64,000 nucleotides of DNA. Origin: Pseudomonas sp. TH31. Its GTDB lineage: Bacteria; Pseudomonadota; Gammaproteobacteria; Pseudomonadales; Pseudomonadaceae. The stretch is taken from NCBI RefSeq assembly GCF_016650815.1, contig NZ_JAEKEZ010000033.1, positions 248,001-312,000 of the forward strand, written 5' to 3'. The notes under the pieces are model-generated. The model was not told where the DNA came from. It saw only the letters and a list, made by a program, of their open reading frames with translations, and did not search any database. Numbering within the stretch: position 1 is the stretch's first letter; each line of letters begins with the position of its first letter. Both the position numbers and the translations under genes were made by a program. Shown here piece by piece: positions 28,112 through 38,398 of the stretch.

Positions 28112-31100
28112 TCACGCAGCAGGCGCGGATTGACTCAGCACTTGAGCGGTAATACTGGCTTGACCGATTTTTTCGCCCCGGTTGAACAGGTCGATGTAGA
28201 TGCGGTTCGTTTTGAATGGCTGATCCTGTGCGTCAAAGCCGGCTTGCGGTGCCAATGACAGCGGGCTGTTCCTCGGGATTGGTCGATCCAGAGTGAAACT
28301 CAAGGCCAGCAGGTTCATCGGGGTATTGAGTGGAATTCGTAGATAACTGTGGGCAATCTGCATGTAGCACTGGCGGGCAACTTCGAGGAAATAGACCATC
28401 GAATAGTGCTCGGGGTCGCCCTCCTGGAAGATGTGCTCATCCGGCACTCTGAGCGTGTCCACGCTCAAGCCCTGGGCGATACCGCTCATGTCACTGACGA
28501 TGATGTTTTCTTCTCTGGCCTTGTGCAGCAGCGCCTTGTCGCGGCAGCGAACAGCCGTGAACTCACCGGCAAGCGATGTCTCGAACGCCGAGTTGTAGGC
28601 CATGCCAAGGATGCACGTGCACATCAGCTTTCCGGCCTGCATGACCTTGGCATTGAAGACCTGAGGGTCTTTGCCTTGTTCCAGATGAAGATCAATCGCA
28701 CCCTGCTTCTGTACGTATTGCTGGAACTTGATACTCAGGTTTTTGACATAGGCAACCCGGCCGCTCAGCGGGGGCATGGCGAGTTCAATCAGTTGCAACA
28801 CGCCCTCGAGCAATAAAATGCCGGGGATGTGATCAAGCGGGTGGTCGAAGAAGTAAGGGTGCGCTTCATTCACCACGAGCCGGGCGTGCAGTGACTGAGG
28901 GCCACGCTGGACGTTGGCGATCACGATATTTTCCGGGCGACGTTGCCAGTGCACGGGGCGCTGGGCTTCAGCGCCACGGTGCAGGGCGAAAAGGCCTTCC
29001 ATGGCGCGAGTTCTGACACGCAGCCCCGAGAGCAGGGTGCTGGTCAGCAAATCGCTGAGCTCCAGCACGTCGACGCCGTCGTGTCGCGGCTCCCTGGCCA
29101 GGCTGACAGGTCGTGCAGGCAGGATGACCTGTTGCAGTTCCTGGGGCGCCGAGTGAGCGAAACGCAGCGTAAAGGGATGCTTGACGGCAGCGGCGGGTCC
29201 GGCAGCGGCCGGGCGCCACTCCTGAAGCTTTTCAGTAAATAACCACATCACTGCCTTGCCGGCCTCGCGCACCTCGATCACCGTGTGGGCCGAGGCACTC
29301 AACAGCACCGCCAACAGGGTTTCGATGCCACTGGCTTCGGCCAGGAAACCGGTCATTTCTTGCAGTGAGCTGCTTGGATGAGTGGCATCAGGCTGCAGCT
29401 CGCAGACTTCAATGTTCTGGTATTGGCTCCGCTTCTTGCCCAGCAGTTGGCAAGCCTCTTCCAGCGAGTTCGCAGCATGGGCCAGGACTGCCGCGCGGAT
29501 CACCAGTAAAGGCTTGTCGCTGGAGCCTGGTCGATAGGGGCGCAGCGCAATCACCCCCAACCCTTCGCCTTGCAGTATCGCTGAGTGCCGGGCGCGTTCG
29601 ATCTCTATTTCGCCACTGATAAAACGCCCTGCACCGAGCAGGAGCGTCGCCACGCCGTCCTTGAACCATTGCTGAGATGCCAGCAAGGTTTGCCAGAACA
29701 AGCCAGGGGTGCCGACCAGTGTTTGATGGAAACCTTTGAAGTCAAAAATTTTTGCCGGGTAGCCGGACAACATGTTCGGCAACATGGTTGCGACGTCCGT
29801 CACCTCCACACCCGGTGGCCGGCCTTGAGCCTGTGAGTAGAACGTGTGGGCGCCGCTATACGCATTGCTGAAGCGCTCCCCACCCATGTTGCAGCACATG
29901 ACCATGGCGGTGCCGGGTGAACCGGCCACACCCGGCAGGCGTTGCAGTAAATGATTGATGCGATCGGTGACCAACAGCTTGAACGGATCGACATGGGCCA
30001 AATGTTTGGGGCCCATGCCGAAACCGTCGATATCAATGACGCGATCCTGCACCAGGAATTTTCCCAGTAACGGCTGACCCGCAGTGGCGGCGCAATCAAC
30101 GAAGCGTCCATAAGGGAAACTGACTGACGGTGCTGCTGGCTGATCGAGTTGTTGCTTGAGAGCCTGCAATGAGAAGTGACTGCCGATCGCCGCTTCTGCC
30201 CCGACAATGGCAAGGTCCAGCATCAGCACGCCGGGGGCGACCCGGGGGACGGCAGGGCGGTTGTCGGGAATGTATTCATCCACCACCAGATGCGCATTGG
30301 CGCCGCCAAAACCAAAGCTGGATATGCCTACCCGGATCGCCGACTGACGATCAGCGAGGGGCTGTACCTGCTCTGTGGCCAATCGCAGGCAGGTCTCATC
30401 GACTTTTGCGCTGGGGCGATAGTCGGGCTGAGGTGGAATACCTTTGTGACGCAATATCATCAGCGCCTTGGCGAGCGAAGCGCCTCCGGCGGCGGCCAAT
30501 GGGTGACCAATGACGGATTTGATCGAACCGATCATTATCTTTTTGTCATCTATGCGATGAGGGGCGAAGAAACTGTTCAACGAGTCCAGCTCTGTCGCAT
30601 CCCCCAGCGGTGTACCGGTGCCATGGGTCTCGATGTAGTCCACGTCGTTGGGGTCAAGACCGATATAGGCACGCTGGTAAGCCGTGCACTGAGCCTGTTT
30701 GCCAGGCGCAAATACCGAGCCTTCGGCGCCGTCGGCCGAAAGTCCCAATGCCCGCAGAACGCCCAGGGGGCGGCGCTTGGCAATCAGGGCCTGCGATACC
30801 GGCTCGACCAGAAAGGCGACCGCACATTCGCCCGGCACAATGCCGTCAGCGTCCTGGCCGAACGCCTGCATTTGGGCTCGGGAGGAAAAGGCGGTCAACT
30901 GCGAGAACCCCAGAAACAGCGCCGGCGGCAGTACAGTGTTCAGTGCCATGACAATCGCGTTATTCTGCCTGTCCGCTGTTGACCAGCGCTTGAGCCATAT
31001 CGATTGCATAGGGGAACGAGCTGCAGGCGGTATCTACCGATAACGCAGGGCCACCCAAGGCAAAAGCCGCCGCCAGTTCAGCAACTTGTTCACCCGGCGT

Positions 31101-31529
31101 ATAACCCCGTGGTGTCTCGGCTGTACCGCAGACTCCCGTGACGAAGTAACTCTCATCACTCCAGGACGTCGCGACCACTAACGCCGTGCGCTCCCTGATC
31201 AATACCGAGCCTTGTGCGGCAAGCTGGGCGAGGAGTGTCTGGAGTACTTTCTTGCCGATGGCGACCTGCCGTCCTTCATGGCGTGAAGGGGTCGATGCGT
31301 CATCGGCCAGGCAATAAGCGCTGTCCAGGTAAGTACGATCCTTTTCCCCTTTCGTTGCTGAATAGATTGACGCCTTATCCAGCCCCCAACGTGTCAGCAT
31401 CGAATGGATGGGCGCTACCTGTCCCTGCGAGAGCAAGTGCCAAAGCGCATCCGTTGAGGGGGCCCCGGGAAACTCTCCAGCCATTGCACTGAAGCAAAAA
31501 TCGCCCTCTGTCGTTACCGCGCCACTCAT
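28112..31529 (-). pseudogene. PfaC-like KS-CLF-hotdog-hotdog synthase (one frameshift)
   Basis: Repaired length ~1139 aa. The start at 31529 (MSGAV) has AGGAG at good spacing. Residues ~1-430 are a ketosynthase with an intact Cys-His-His triad: Cys169 (VDTACSS), His near 301 (ETHGTGTPLGD) and His near 341 (KSVIGHPLAAAGG). Residues ~430-750 resemble a chain-length-factor KS. Then come two hotdog domains: the first (FFDHPLDHIPGILLLEGVLQ) matches AfsA-type domains, and the second (DPEHYSMVYFLEVARQCYM) is more diverged. The order equals PfaC of PUFA synthases. No acyltransferase or ketoreductase is visible. Translation stops at TAA after SGQAE; removing one A (plus-strand TT 30963-30964) gives SGQADNAIVMALNTVLPP. 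Function is inferred. Confidence 0.8.
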
Positions 31530-31604
31530 ACCCGTTCTCCTGGTTGTCAAAATGCTGGGTGATCTTTGCGATCACCCGGACTCCATTCCATTTTTTACAA
31601 CGGC

Positions 31605-32690
31605 TCAGCCCAGTCTTGTCAGCAACGACATGGCGTCTTGCGGCGTACGACGCGACATCAGCGCCTCACCGGCAAATTCGCTGACAGGGCACTGTTGCGC
31701 CATTGATTGGCAGAGGGTCTCTCGGGCAAAACCGCTGAGCCCCAACTGTGCGAAAGGCATCTCGATGTCGATCGACGTTGGGGCGTCGGGGATCAGGGGG
31801 GACAGGGCGTTTAAAAGCAGATTGCTTATCTGCTCCTGGGGGGCTGTTGTGCTTGTTGGTTGTGCTTGGCTGGGTGTTACCGAGGTTGACTCGGGGGTGG
31901 CCAGGGCGGCTTTAATCAGTGCGATTGTGTCCTGTGGGAACTTGGCGTTGACCAACTCAGTGCTGTTGGCCTTGAGTAGCGGCCACAAAGCGACGATCGC
32001 TTCCTGAAAGTCCAGTTGCACCAGGGAATCCAGGCCCAGGCTTTCATAGCTTTGCTTCTGGTCGATCTGGTCAACCGTAAAACCGGTGATATTCGCCAGT
32101 TGTTCAAGTACCCATGCTTCGATATTCACGGCAGGCGCCTGCGGATTGGCTTCAAGTCGTGCCAGCAAGACGGTAGGCGAGGGCGCATCAAAGAGCGATG
32201 AAGTGAGTTCTTTCTTTTCCGGGAAGTGCTGAGCCAGGGATTCGAAAATATCGACCAGCCCCAGGGAGTCGATGCCCAGACTCTCGAAACTTTGATCGAA
32301 GTCGATTTGTTCCTTTTTGAATCCAGTGACCGAACTTATTTCGGCGCGCAACCATTGCCCGTAGCTGAGCGCAGGCATTTGTTCCGCCACGGGTGCCGAT
32401 GCCAGTACTACCGGGGTCGAGTGTACGGGCTCCAGGACGGGCAGGCTTCTATTGACGGGGGCTTCAATCCCATGGGCATAAACGCCTTCCAGAACTTGTT
32501 GATGCGCGTTGAAGTAATGCGCAGTGACCGTTTCGGCCTGCGCCAGCACACGCATCAATATTGATTCTTTTTCGATATTGGAATCGCACAGTGAATCAAT
32601 GATTTTTTCTGAAAGAGAGAAATAGCTATGAGCTATTTTTCCATTGGACACGATGAATTCCTGCACAACATCGTTGAGTTGGACGCGCAT
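31605..32690 (-). CDS. Tandem acyl-carrier protein
   Basis: A 361-aa protein with an unrecognised N-terminal helical domain (~1-100), two good phosphopantetheine carrier domains (FESLGIDSLGLVDIF near residue 155; YESLGLDSLVQLDF near 235) and a third, degenerate one near the C-terminus in which the DS motif is lost (FAQLGLSGFARETL). Linkers are Pro/Thr/Ser-rich. The first two Ser would carry the growing chain for the adjacent KS-CLF enzyme, like the ACP array of PfaA. It has an AGGAG ribosome site. It lies 75 bp upstream of the synthase gene on the same strand. Confidence 0.85.
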   Translation of the reverse strand: MRVQLNDVVQEFIVSNGKIAHSYFSLSEKIIDSLCDSNIEKESILMRVLAQAETVTAHYFNAHQQVLEGVYAHGIEAPVNRSLPVLEPVHSTPVVLASAPVAEQMPALSYGQWLRAEISSVTGFKKEQIDFDQSFESLGIDSLGLVDIFESLAQHFPEKKELTSSLFDAPSPTVLLARLEANPQAPAVNIEAWVLEQLANITGFTVDQIDQKQSYESLGLDSLVQLDFQEAIVALWPLLKANSTELVNAKFPQDTIALIKAALATPESTSVTPSQAQPTSTTAPQEQISNLLLNALSPLIPDAPTSIDIEMPFAQLGLSGFARETLCQSMAQQCPVSEFAGEALMSRRTPQDAMSLLTRLG

Positions 32691-32808
32691 GAGGTTCTCC
32701 TAACCAAAGTCGGTATATGTTTTCTATCAACAAGAAATCAAAAGTCATGGCCCAGGGCTGGGCCTTGTGTCACTCAATGAAGCAAACAGGCAGTAGCCAT
32801 ATAGAGAC

Positions 32809-34569
32809 TTAAAGTTGGAGTTCCACCGCGTCGATCTCGGAAGATGTTGTTTTTCTGGCCCCTTTGAGCAGCCCGGATCTTACGTTCAGATAAGTGAAGA
32901 GCGTGATTGCATCAGCCCCCTGGAAAGCGATGTAGCCGTCAGGACGAATCAGCATCAATGTGCCCTCTTTGGCGTGGTAGCGCTTGTGCAGCCGCCAATC
33001 GGGGTCCAGCAACGTCGAGTGCCAGAAAGGCAGCTCGCAGCTACCTAGAGCATCAATGACGCAATAAGCCTTGATGCCTGGGTAATCCTTCTCCACCGAC
33101 TCGGCCAGCGAGTAATAGCCCGGTAGCAAAGGGGAAAACTGATCGGCTGCGCTAAATATCAGCAACGTGAAGGTTCCCTGGAACAAGTCGATCAAGCGTT
33201 TTGGCGGCAAACCTTGCAGTTGCCACAACTCGACATCGGGAGCCAGTTGACCTGCGCGAGGCGCAGACGTCTTAAACTCGGGTTTCTTGCCTTTTTTATC
33301 CCAATTCATGCGCTGCTTTTTCGTCAGCGATTCTTGAATGTAATCACTTTTGCCGTAGTGGTACTGATGACCGGAAATCATCGTGGGCAACTTGCGCTGA
33401 ACCTTACGCCTGTTGCTCAGCAGTGGCAGCACATTGTCGCGCAGCCAAACGAGGGCGCGATGCCTGAGGGTTATCAGTGCGGTCAGTCGGTGTGCCGTGT
33501 TCTCGACCTCCAGGGCGACCGGGTAGCGTTCTTCGTTGTAGCTTTCCAGCAGTGATTGATCCGCCAGGCCCTGATCGACATAGGCCATTTTCCACGCCAG
33601 GTTGTAGGCTTCGGAAACGCCCAGGTTCATCCATTGCCCGCCGATCGGGCTGCCGATATGAGCCGAGTCGCCCACCAGAAACACAGCGCCTTGTTGCAGC
33701 GACTGCACGCGGCGATGTTGAAAAGAGGCGATGGTGGTCGATGAAATATTGGACAGCGTCATCTTTTGCCCGCGTCCTTCGCACAACCGCTGAAAGTTCT
33801 CCAGACTCAGGGAAGGGCGCTCACCTTCTGGCGGCAGGTCGTAGGGCATCTCGATGAAAAGTCGATAACGGGATTGGGCGCTGATCGGCGCGACTGCCAC
33901 ATAACCATCCTGCGCACCCAGGAAGAAAGCCCCTTCATCCTTGCTTCCAGACCACTCGATATCGGCATCGGCCAGCATGAAAAATCGGTCGTAGGACGAT
34001 CCTTCGAAAGTCATCTCAAGACGTTTTCTAATGTTGCTGCGAGCACCGTCGCACGCGACTACCCACCGACTGGTAAAGGATTCGTCAATGCCATCCGCAT
34101 GATGGAGCGTCATTCGCACGGATCCCGGCTGGTTGTCTATATCGACCAGTTCGGTATTCCACTCGACATCCACCCCCAGCTTGTTAAGTCGCTCAAGCAG
34201 AATCTTTTCTGTTTGCGGCTGTGGCAGGCTGAGGAGCAGGGGATAGGTCGTATCCAGGTAGGAGAAGTTGTAGTTCAGCACCCGTTTGGCGTTCGACTGC
34301 ACCGAAAACTGGTTGATCGTGAACCCGTCGCTGATGGCCTGCTTGGCAACACCCAGATCTCGAAAAATTTCCAGGGTTCTGGAATGGATGGCCATCGCTT
34401 TGGTAGCGGTCGAGGGGCCGGCATTCTTTTCAATAATGCGAAAAGACACACCCCACTTTTTCAGCATGATTGCCAGGGACAGGCCAATAGGGCCCGCACC
34501 GACGATCATGACTGTCGGGGTGTTACCGGGGCCGAAGTGCTTGGGTGCCAACGTGCTCAGAGTATTCAT
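32809..34569 (-). CDS. FAD-dependent aromatic-ring-type monooxygenase
   Basis: A 586-aa class A flavoprotein monooxygenase of the PheA/TfdB type. The dinucleotide motif is VGAGPIGLSLAIMLKKWG (residues ~23-40), the DG motif is VVACDGARS (~170) and the FAD ribityl motif is LVGDSAHIGSPIGGQWMN (~295), where Ile replaces the second Pro often seen. The C-terminal ~170 residues form the thioredoxin-like tail of this family (GQLAPDVELW; TLLIFSAADQF). Such enzymes hydroxylate phenolic or polyketide rings, so an aromatic intermediate in this cluster is plausible. Confidence 0.88.
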   Translation of the reverse strand: MNTLSTLAPKHFGPGNTPTVMIVGAGPIGLSLAIMLKKWGVSFRIIEKNAGPSTATKAMAIHSRTLEIFRDLGVAKQAISDGFTINQFSVQSNAKRVLNYNFSYLDTTYPLLLSLPQPQTEKILLERLNKLGVDVEWNTELVDIDNQPGSVRMTLHHADGIDESFTSRWVVACDGARSNIRKRLEMTFEGSSYDRFFMLADADIEWSGSKDEGAFFLGAQDGYVAVAPISAQSRYRLFIEMPYDLPPEGERPSLSLENFQRLCEGRGQKMTLSNISSTTIASFQHRRVQSLQQGAVFLVGDSAHIGSPIGGQWMNLGVSEAYNLAWKMAYVDQGLADQSLLESYNEERYPVALEVENTAHRLTALITLRHRALVWLRDNVLPLLSNRRKVQRKLPTMISGHQYHYGKSDYIQESLTKKQRMNWDKKGKKPEFKTSAPRAGQLAPDVELWQLQGLPPKRLIDLFQGTFTLLIFSAADQFSPLLPGYYSLAESVEKDYPGIKAYCVIDALGSCELPFWHSTLLDPDWRLHKRYHAKEGTLMLIRPDGYIAFQGADAITLFTYLNVRSGLLKGARKTTSSEIDAVELQL

Positions 34570-34572
34570 CTA

Positions 34573-35184
34573 TCAGTACCAGTTTCTATAGAAGGGAGAG
34601 TTGGCAATGCCGAGCAGGGCGTCGTCACCGGATGAATCTCCGTAGGCATAAATGTAAAAGTCATCAAGGTTGCTCAAACAGCCTTTCAGGCGTGTGACTT
34701 TTTCTCTCTCAACACAGTTGGTACCTGATATTGCGCCGGTCAGTTTGTTCTTCGCAGTCGCCAGGCGGGTGCCGCAGACATAGTCAAAACCTGCCGCCTG
34801 TCCCCAGGGAATCAGGTAGTTCTCCGGCGAGTTGCTGACCAGCGCCGTGATATGTCCCATGGACTGATGCCATTGCAGCCGGCGCAAGGCCTCGGGCCTG
34901 AGCCAGAGTGGTAGCAGTTCGCTAATGAAATACCTGGCATGCTCGCGCTCTTGCTCGACTGACAGGCCGCCCAGGTAACAGGCAATGAACGCCAGGCGTG
35001 CCTGCATCAACGGTGTGATGCCTAGAAGAACACTGAGCATTTTGGGCAGTAGGGGAACGATCCTTAGCCAAAACGACCTGGTCCCCACGATAAAGCGCAT
35101 GTAGCGCCAGAACGTATGCCTGTCGGTCAATGTGCCGTCAAAGTCGAAAACGGCCAGTACCGGTTGTGTGTTATTTGCTTGCAT
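34573..35184 (-). CDS. HAD-IB family phosphatase
   Basis: A 203-aa haloacid-dehalogenase hydrolase of subfamily IB (SerB-like). The catalytic motifs are DFDGTLT (motif I, nucleophile Asp15), SNS (motif II), Lys in EREKVTR (motif III) and YGDSSGDDALL (motif IV). It overlaps the end of the AMP-ligase gene by 14 bp, so translation is coupled. In Streptomyces butenolide pathways an AfsA product is later dephosphorylated; a phosphatase here next to AfsA-like domains invites that comparison, but the substrate is unknown. Confidence 0.87.
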   Translation of the reverse strand: MQANNTQPVLAVFDFDGTLTDRHTFWRYMRFIVGTRSFWLRIVPLLPKMLSVLLGITPLMQARLAFIACYLGGLSVEQEREHARYFISELLPLWLRPEALRRLQWHQSMGHITALVSNSPENYLIPWGQAAGFDYVCGTRLATAKNKLTGAISGTNCVEREKVTRLKGCLSNLDDFYIYAYGDSSGDDALLGIANSPFYRNWY

Positions 35185-36694
35185 GGATCTCTTCCTTGAG
35201 AGAGAGAATCTCGATGGTTCTGGGCAGTTTGAAGCCTGAGAGGTAGCGCGAGAGCAGGGTGGAGATAGCGCTCTGGGTCAGGTCACCGCTCCCTTCAATG
35301 CACAGGTGCAATACGTTGACCTCCTTGTTGTCAGGGACGATGTAAGCCTTCGCGCGCACCACGCCTGGATGCTTCAGGGCAATGGATTCGATTTCGGTGA
35401 GGTCGACCATTTGCGCTTTGATCTTCGAGATTCGCAGGCGTTGGCAATAGAAGAACACATGTCCATCGTCGTCCCGCCAGACCAGATCACCCGTGTGTAG
35501 CCAGCCATCACGGAAGAACCGGGCATTGGCCTCCGCTGCATCGTTATATCCGTCAATCACCATCGAGCCGCGTATCAGCAGTTCGCCGATACGCCCAGGT
35601 GCGACGTCTCGACCCTGAGCATCGACGACCCGCAGTTCTACGTTGCGAATCGGTTGTCCCATGGCACCGCGATGGACCTTGCCAATCGAACTCTGGACTA
35701 TCACCGGCATGCTCTCGGTCAACCCATAGCCTTGCAGCACCGGATTGCACCCCAGCAGCCTTCCCAGTTTCTCGGCTTCGTCCGCCGGTAGATGGCTGCC
35801 ACCCGAATAAATCATCAGTTGTGGGTGCATCGGCAACAGTGCGCCTTTGCGTTTGGCCAGTCGCGTATTGAAGTAGCGAATGACGTCGGGCACCAGGCAG
35901 GCAAAGGTGACCTGATGCTGGGACAGGATTTGCGCCAGATCGCTATTGAGCAGCGTGTTGGTCATTAGCAGGGTGGCGCCCACGCTCAATGGAAAGACCA
36001 TCATCACGGACAGTCCGAAGATGGCATACAGCGGCAGCGTCACCAGATGAACGGATCCGCCCCCTTGAAGATGAAACTGCTCATGCAACCCATCGCTCGA
36101 TTGCGTCAGGTCAAGGTAACGATGGGAAACGGCCAGCGGTTTACCGGTGCCCCTATAGGTGAACTGCACCGAGACGATCGGATTGCCTTCGGGCAGTAAC
36201 AAAGGTTCGGCCTGTCGAGGAAGCCGTGAATCGGCCGTTGCGTTGTCGGGCAGGGGAGAGGATGGCTCGCTTGCGGTGTTCAACACCAAGGCGTGATGAA
36301 CGCCGTAGGCAGGCTGAAATGTCTCGCTGTGTTGCTCGAATAGCGTTTCGGTCGTCACGACCAGCGTCGGCCGGGCAATACTGATGACGCTGCTCATCTC
36401 GAATGGCGTCAGTTTGTAGTTGAGGATAACCGGAGTCGCCCCGCGTCCGATGATCGCCAGATAGTAAGCGATGAACTCCACCCCATTGGGTAGAACAACC
36501 GCCACTGTGTCACCTGGTAATACACCCAGGTTTTTGAGTGCGCCGTTGCACTCTTCAGCCTTTATTCGCAACCCGCGGTAAGTGACGGTCTCTTCTTCCG
36601 CGTCCAGGTTCCTGATAGCAACGTGGTCCGGGAAAGATTCTGAAAAACCGACAAACCGATGCAGAAAACCTTCTTTATATGAAAGGCTTTTCAT
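35171..36694 (-). CDS. AMP-dependent acyl ligase with altered ATP-binding loop
   Basis: A 507-aa member of the acyl-CoA synthetase/AMP-ligase family. Motifs: TYRGLRIKAEECNGAL (A1 region), FTYRGTGKPLAVSHR at the A3 position, where YTSGTTGxPKG is usual, so the loop is altered and its Lys is lost; LQGYGLTES (A5); and GWLHTGDLVW (A7). The C-terminal domain is short and ends at HASK, which could be the A10 lysine with nothing after it. It may load a starter acid on the ACP or a CoA with weak or unusual activity, or it may be non-catalytic. Confidence 0.82.
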   Translation of the reverse strand: MKSLSYKEGFLHRFVGFSESFPDHVAIRNLDAEEETVTYRGLRIKAEECNGALKNLGVLPGDTVAVVLPNGVEFIAYYLAIIGRGATPVILNYKLTPFEMSSVISIARPTLVVTTETLFEQHSETFQPAYGVHHALVLNTASEPSSPLPDNATADSRLPRQAEPLLLPEGNPIVSVQFTYRGTGKPLAVSHRYLDLTQSSDGLHEQFHLQGGGSVHLVTLPLYAIFGLSVMMVFPLSVGATLLMTNTLLNSDLAQILSQHQVTFACLVPDVIRYFNTRLAKRKGALLPMHPQLMIYSGGSHLPADEAEKLGRLLGCNPVLQGYGLTESMPVIVQSSIGKVHRGAMGQPIRNVELRVVDAQGRDVAPGRIGELLIRGSMVIDGYNDAAEANARFFRDGWLHTGDLVWRDDDGHVFFYCQRLRISKIKAQMVDLTEIESIALKHPGVVRAKAYIVPDNKEVNVLHLCIEGSGDLTQSAISTLLSRYLSGFKLPRTIEILSLKEEIHASK

Positions 36695-36773
36695 TTACCA
36701 ACCTCTCTCAATCCTTGAAGTAATGGTTAGACAAAAAAAGTAATACAGAGGCAGGCTATATAAGTTGTTTCAA

Positions 36774-37787
36774 TTACGCATTTGTGTAGTTGTTTTTCCG
36801 ATACCAGTCCAGGGTGTCGGTCAGTGTTTCAGCAACCGGGCGGAACTTGCACTCCAGCTCTTTCAGGCTTTTGTTATGGCTGAAATGAGTGCGCCCTTGC
36901 TCTTGCTCTATGAGTTTGACGGTGGAGGTGCTGATGAGCACCGGCTTTTTCGTAACTCGGTAATAGCCTTCATACATCAAGGCTATTATTCGCAGCATGA
37001 ATAGCGGGATTTTTCGTTCCGGCGCTTTTACGCCGCTGACACTGGAGAGTGCCTGGAAAATGCTTTTCATGTTCATATGATTGCCGGCTGCCAGATAACG
37101 TTCTCCGGATCTGCCGCGTGTGATGGCCGCGAGTTGATGCTCCGCCACATCCCGGGCGTCTACTACGGAAAAACTGCCAGGCAGCACACCAGGTAATTTC
37201 ATCCCGACAAAGTCGAGCAGAAACTGTCCTGATGAGGTCGGGCCGATATCCCCGGGGCCAAACATCCAGCCCGGTAGTACCATGGCGATGAACATGTCGG
37301 GGTGTTGCAGCAAAAATTCCTGAATTTTTTGCTCGGACAGTATTTTACTCAAGTAGTAATCGTCAGCATCCGATTCACTGCGTGACATCGTCTCATCGAT
37401 CACCTGGTCTTTATTGCCCTTCAATACGGCAATGGAGGAAGTATGGACTGCACGACGAATGCCGGCGGCGTAAGCGGCTTGCAATAATCGCTCGGTCCCG
37501 GTGACATTGGTGTCATACAGTTTCTGCCAGTGTTTTCCACCTTTGTAACTGTCGCGGAAGTAAGCTGCCGTATGAAACAAGGCATCACAGCCTTGCAGGG
37601 CATGGCTGAAGGCGTCGACATTGAGCATGTCGCCTTCGACAAATTCGACAGGCAGATTGCCGAACTGCTTCCTGGCTTTTTCTACGGAGCGAACCAGTGC
37701 TTTTACCTTGATATTTCGCTTTAAAAGCGCATGAACCAAATTATTACCGAGCAGGCCAGTAGCGCCTGTGACAAAGGCATATTCCAT
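36774..37787 (-). CDS. Extended SDR (dihydroflavonol-reductase/3beta-HSD-like)
   Basis: A 337-aa NAD(P)-dependent reductase. The cofactor motif is VTGATGLLGNNLVHALLKR at residues 6-24; the catalytic Tyr-X-X-X-Lys is YYLSKIL (near residue 147), and the downstream VLPGWMFGPGD pattern is typical of the extended family. It is the most promoter-proximal gene of the minus-strand cluster and faces the TetR gene. It could reduce a keto group of the polyketide or lipid product, since the synthase has no ketoreductase domain of its own. Confidence 0.85.
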   Translation of the reverse strand: MEYAFVTGATGLLGNNLVHALLKRNIKVKALVRSVEKARKQFGNLPVEFVEGDMLNVDAFSHALQGCDALFHTAAYFRDSYKGGKHWQKLYDTNVTGTERLLQAAYAAGIRRAVHTSSIAVLKGNKDQVIDETMSRSESDADDYYLSKILSEQKIQEFLLQHPDMFIAMVLPGWMFGPGDIGPTSSGQFLLDFVGMKLPGVLPGSFSVVDARDVAEHQLAAITRGRSGERYLAAGNHMNMKSIFQALSSVSGVKAPERKIPLFMLRIIALMYEGYYRVTKKPVLISTSTVKLIEQEQGRTHFSHNKSLKELECKFRPVAETLTDTLDWYRKNNYTNA

Positions 37788-38398
37788 TAAAATCCAGCTC
37801 CTGTGGGGTAACCTGCTGCTGCATTGAGATTGATGTCACGGGTCTCGATGCTTTGATCAGGTGTTGGCTGAGCCAACGACGCAAGTAAAAACCATTCGGT
37901 ATCTGAAAATCAAGTGGTATTTCGTTATGAGCATAGAAGTGACGTCCCTGGACTGGGCTTAAAGCTATTAAATTCAGCGTTTTAGCGCTTAATCGACAGC
38001 AGGTACTTCACCTGGATCGGGCGGGTTGAAGGAATTTTTCGCCGCTCGTCGTCTGCCTCTTGAGGGAGTCACAAGACAACCTTGCCGATTCGGTCGATCG
38101 GGTGGGTGGGCCACGCGTTAGGCTGGATACCGAGGTGCCTGAGCATGCTGGAGTTGACGCCTCTTCATGAGTTGCAAGGGCTTGCAACGGCGGCGCCGCA
38201 TGTCGATGCAGCGCGCTTCGCCGCCGCCGTTCCCATACATGGCATTTACATGGCACTTTTTAAAAGCGTAAATGTAAATTGATTAAGATGCTCTAGTATA
38301 AGGTATAGTCGTTAAAAGCCGTATTTTGTAGTGAATAGCAAGCGTGTTGCATTCAGTTACAATTAGATATTTTTTGTTTGGCCAGAGGAGCCGAAGTT
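37788..38398. other. Divergent promoter region of the lipid/polyketide cluster and TetR
   Basis: About 610 bp with no supported gene; the short frames here have poor composition. The part next to TetR is A/T-rich and contains the inverted repeat at 38244-38279. Confidence 0.45.
38244..38279. promoter_or_regulatory. Inverted repeat, candidate TetR operator
   Basis: ATTTACAT (38244-38251) and ATGTAAAT (38272-38279) are exact inverted arms with 20 bases between. They lie ~120 bp before the TetR start in the divergent promoter region. This fits an autoregulatory operator; no data support it beyond symmetry and position. Confidence 0.4.

Noticed and set aside
38008..38282. Short frames between the SDR and TetR genes
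   Set aside because: Overlapping on both strands, biased toward Arg/Ser/His, no ribosome sites; treated as promoter region.
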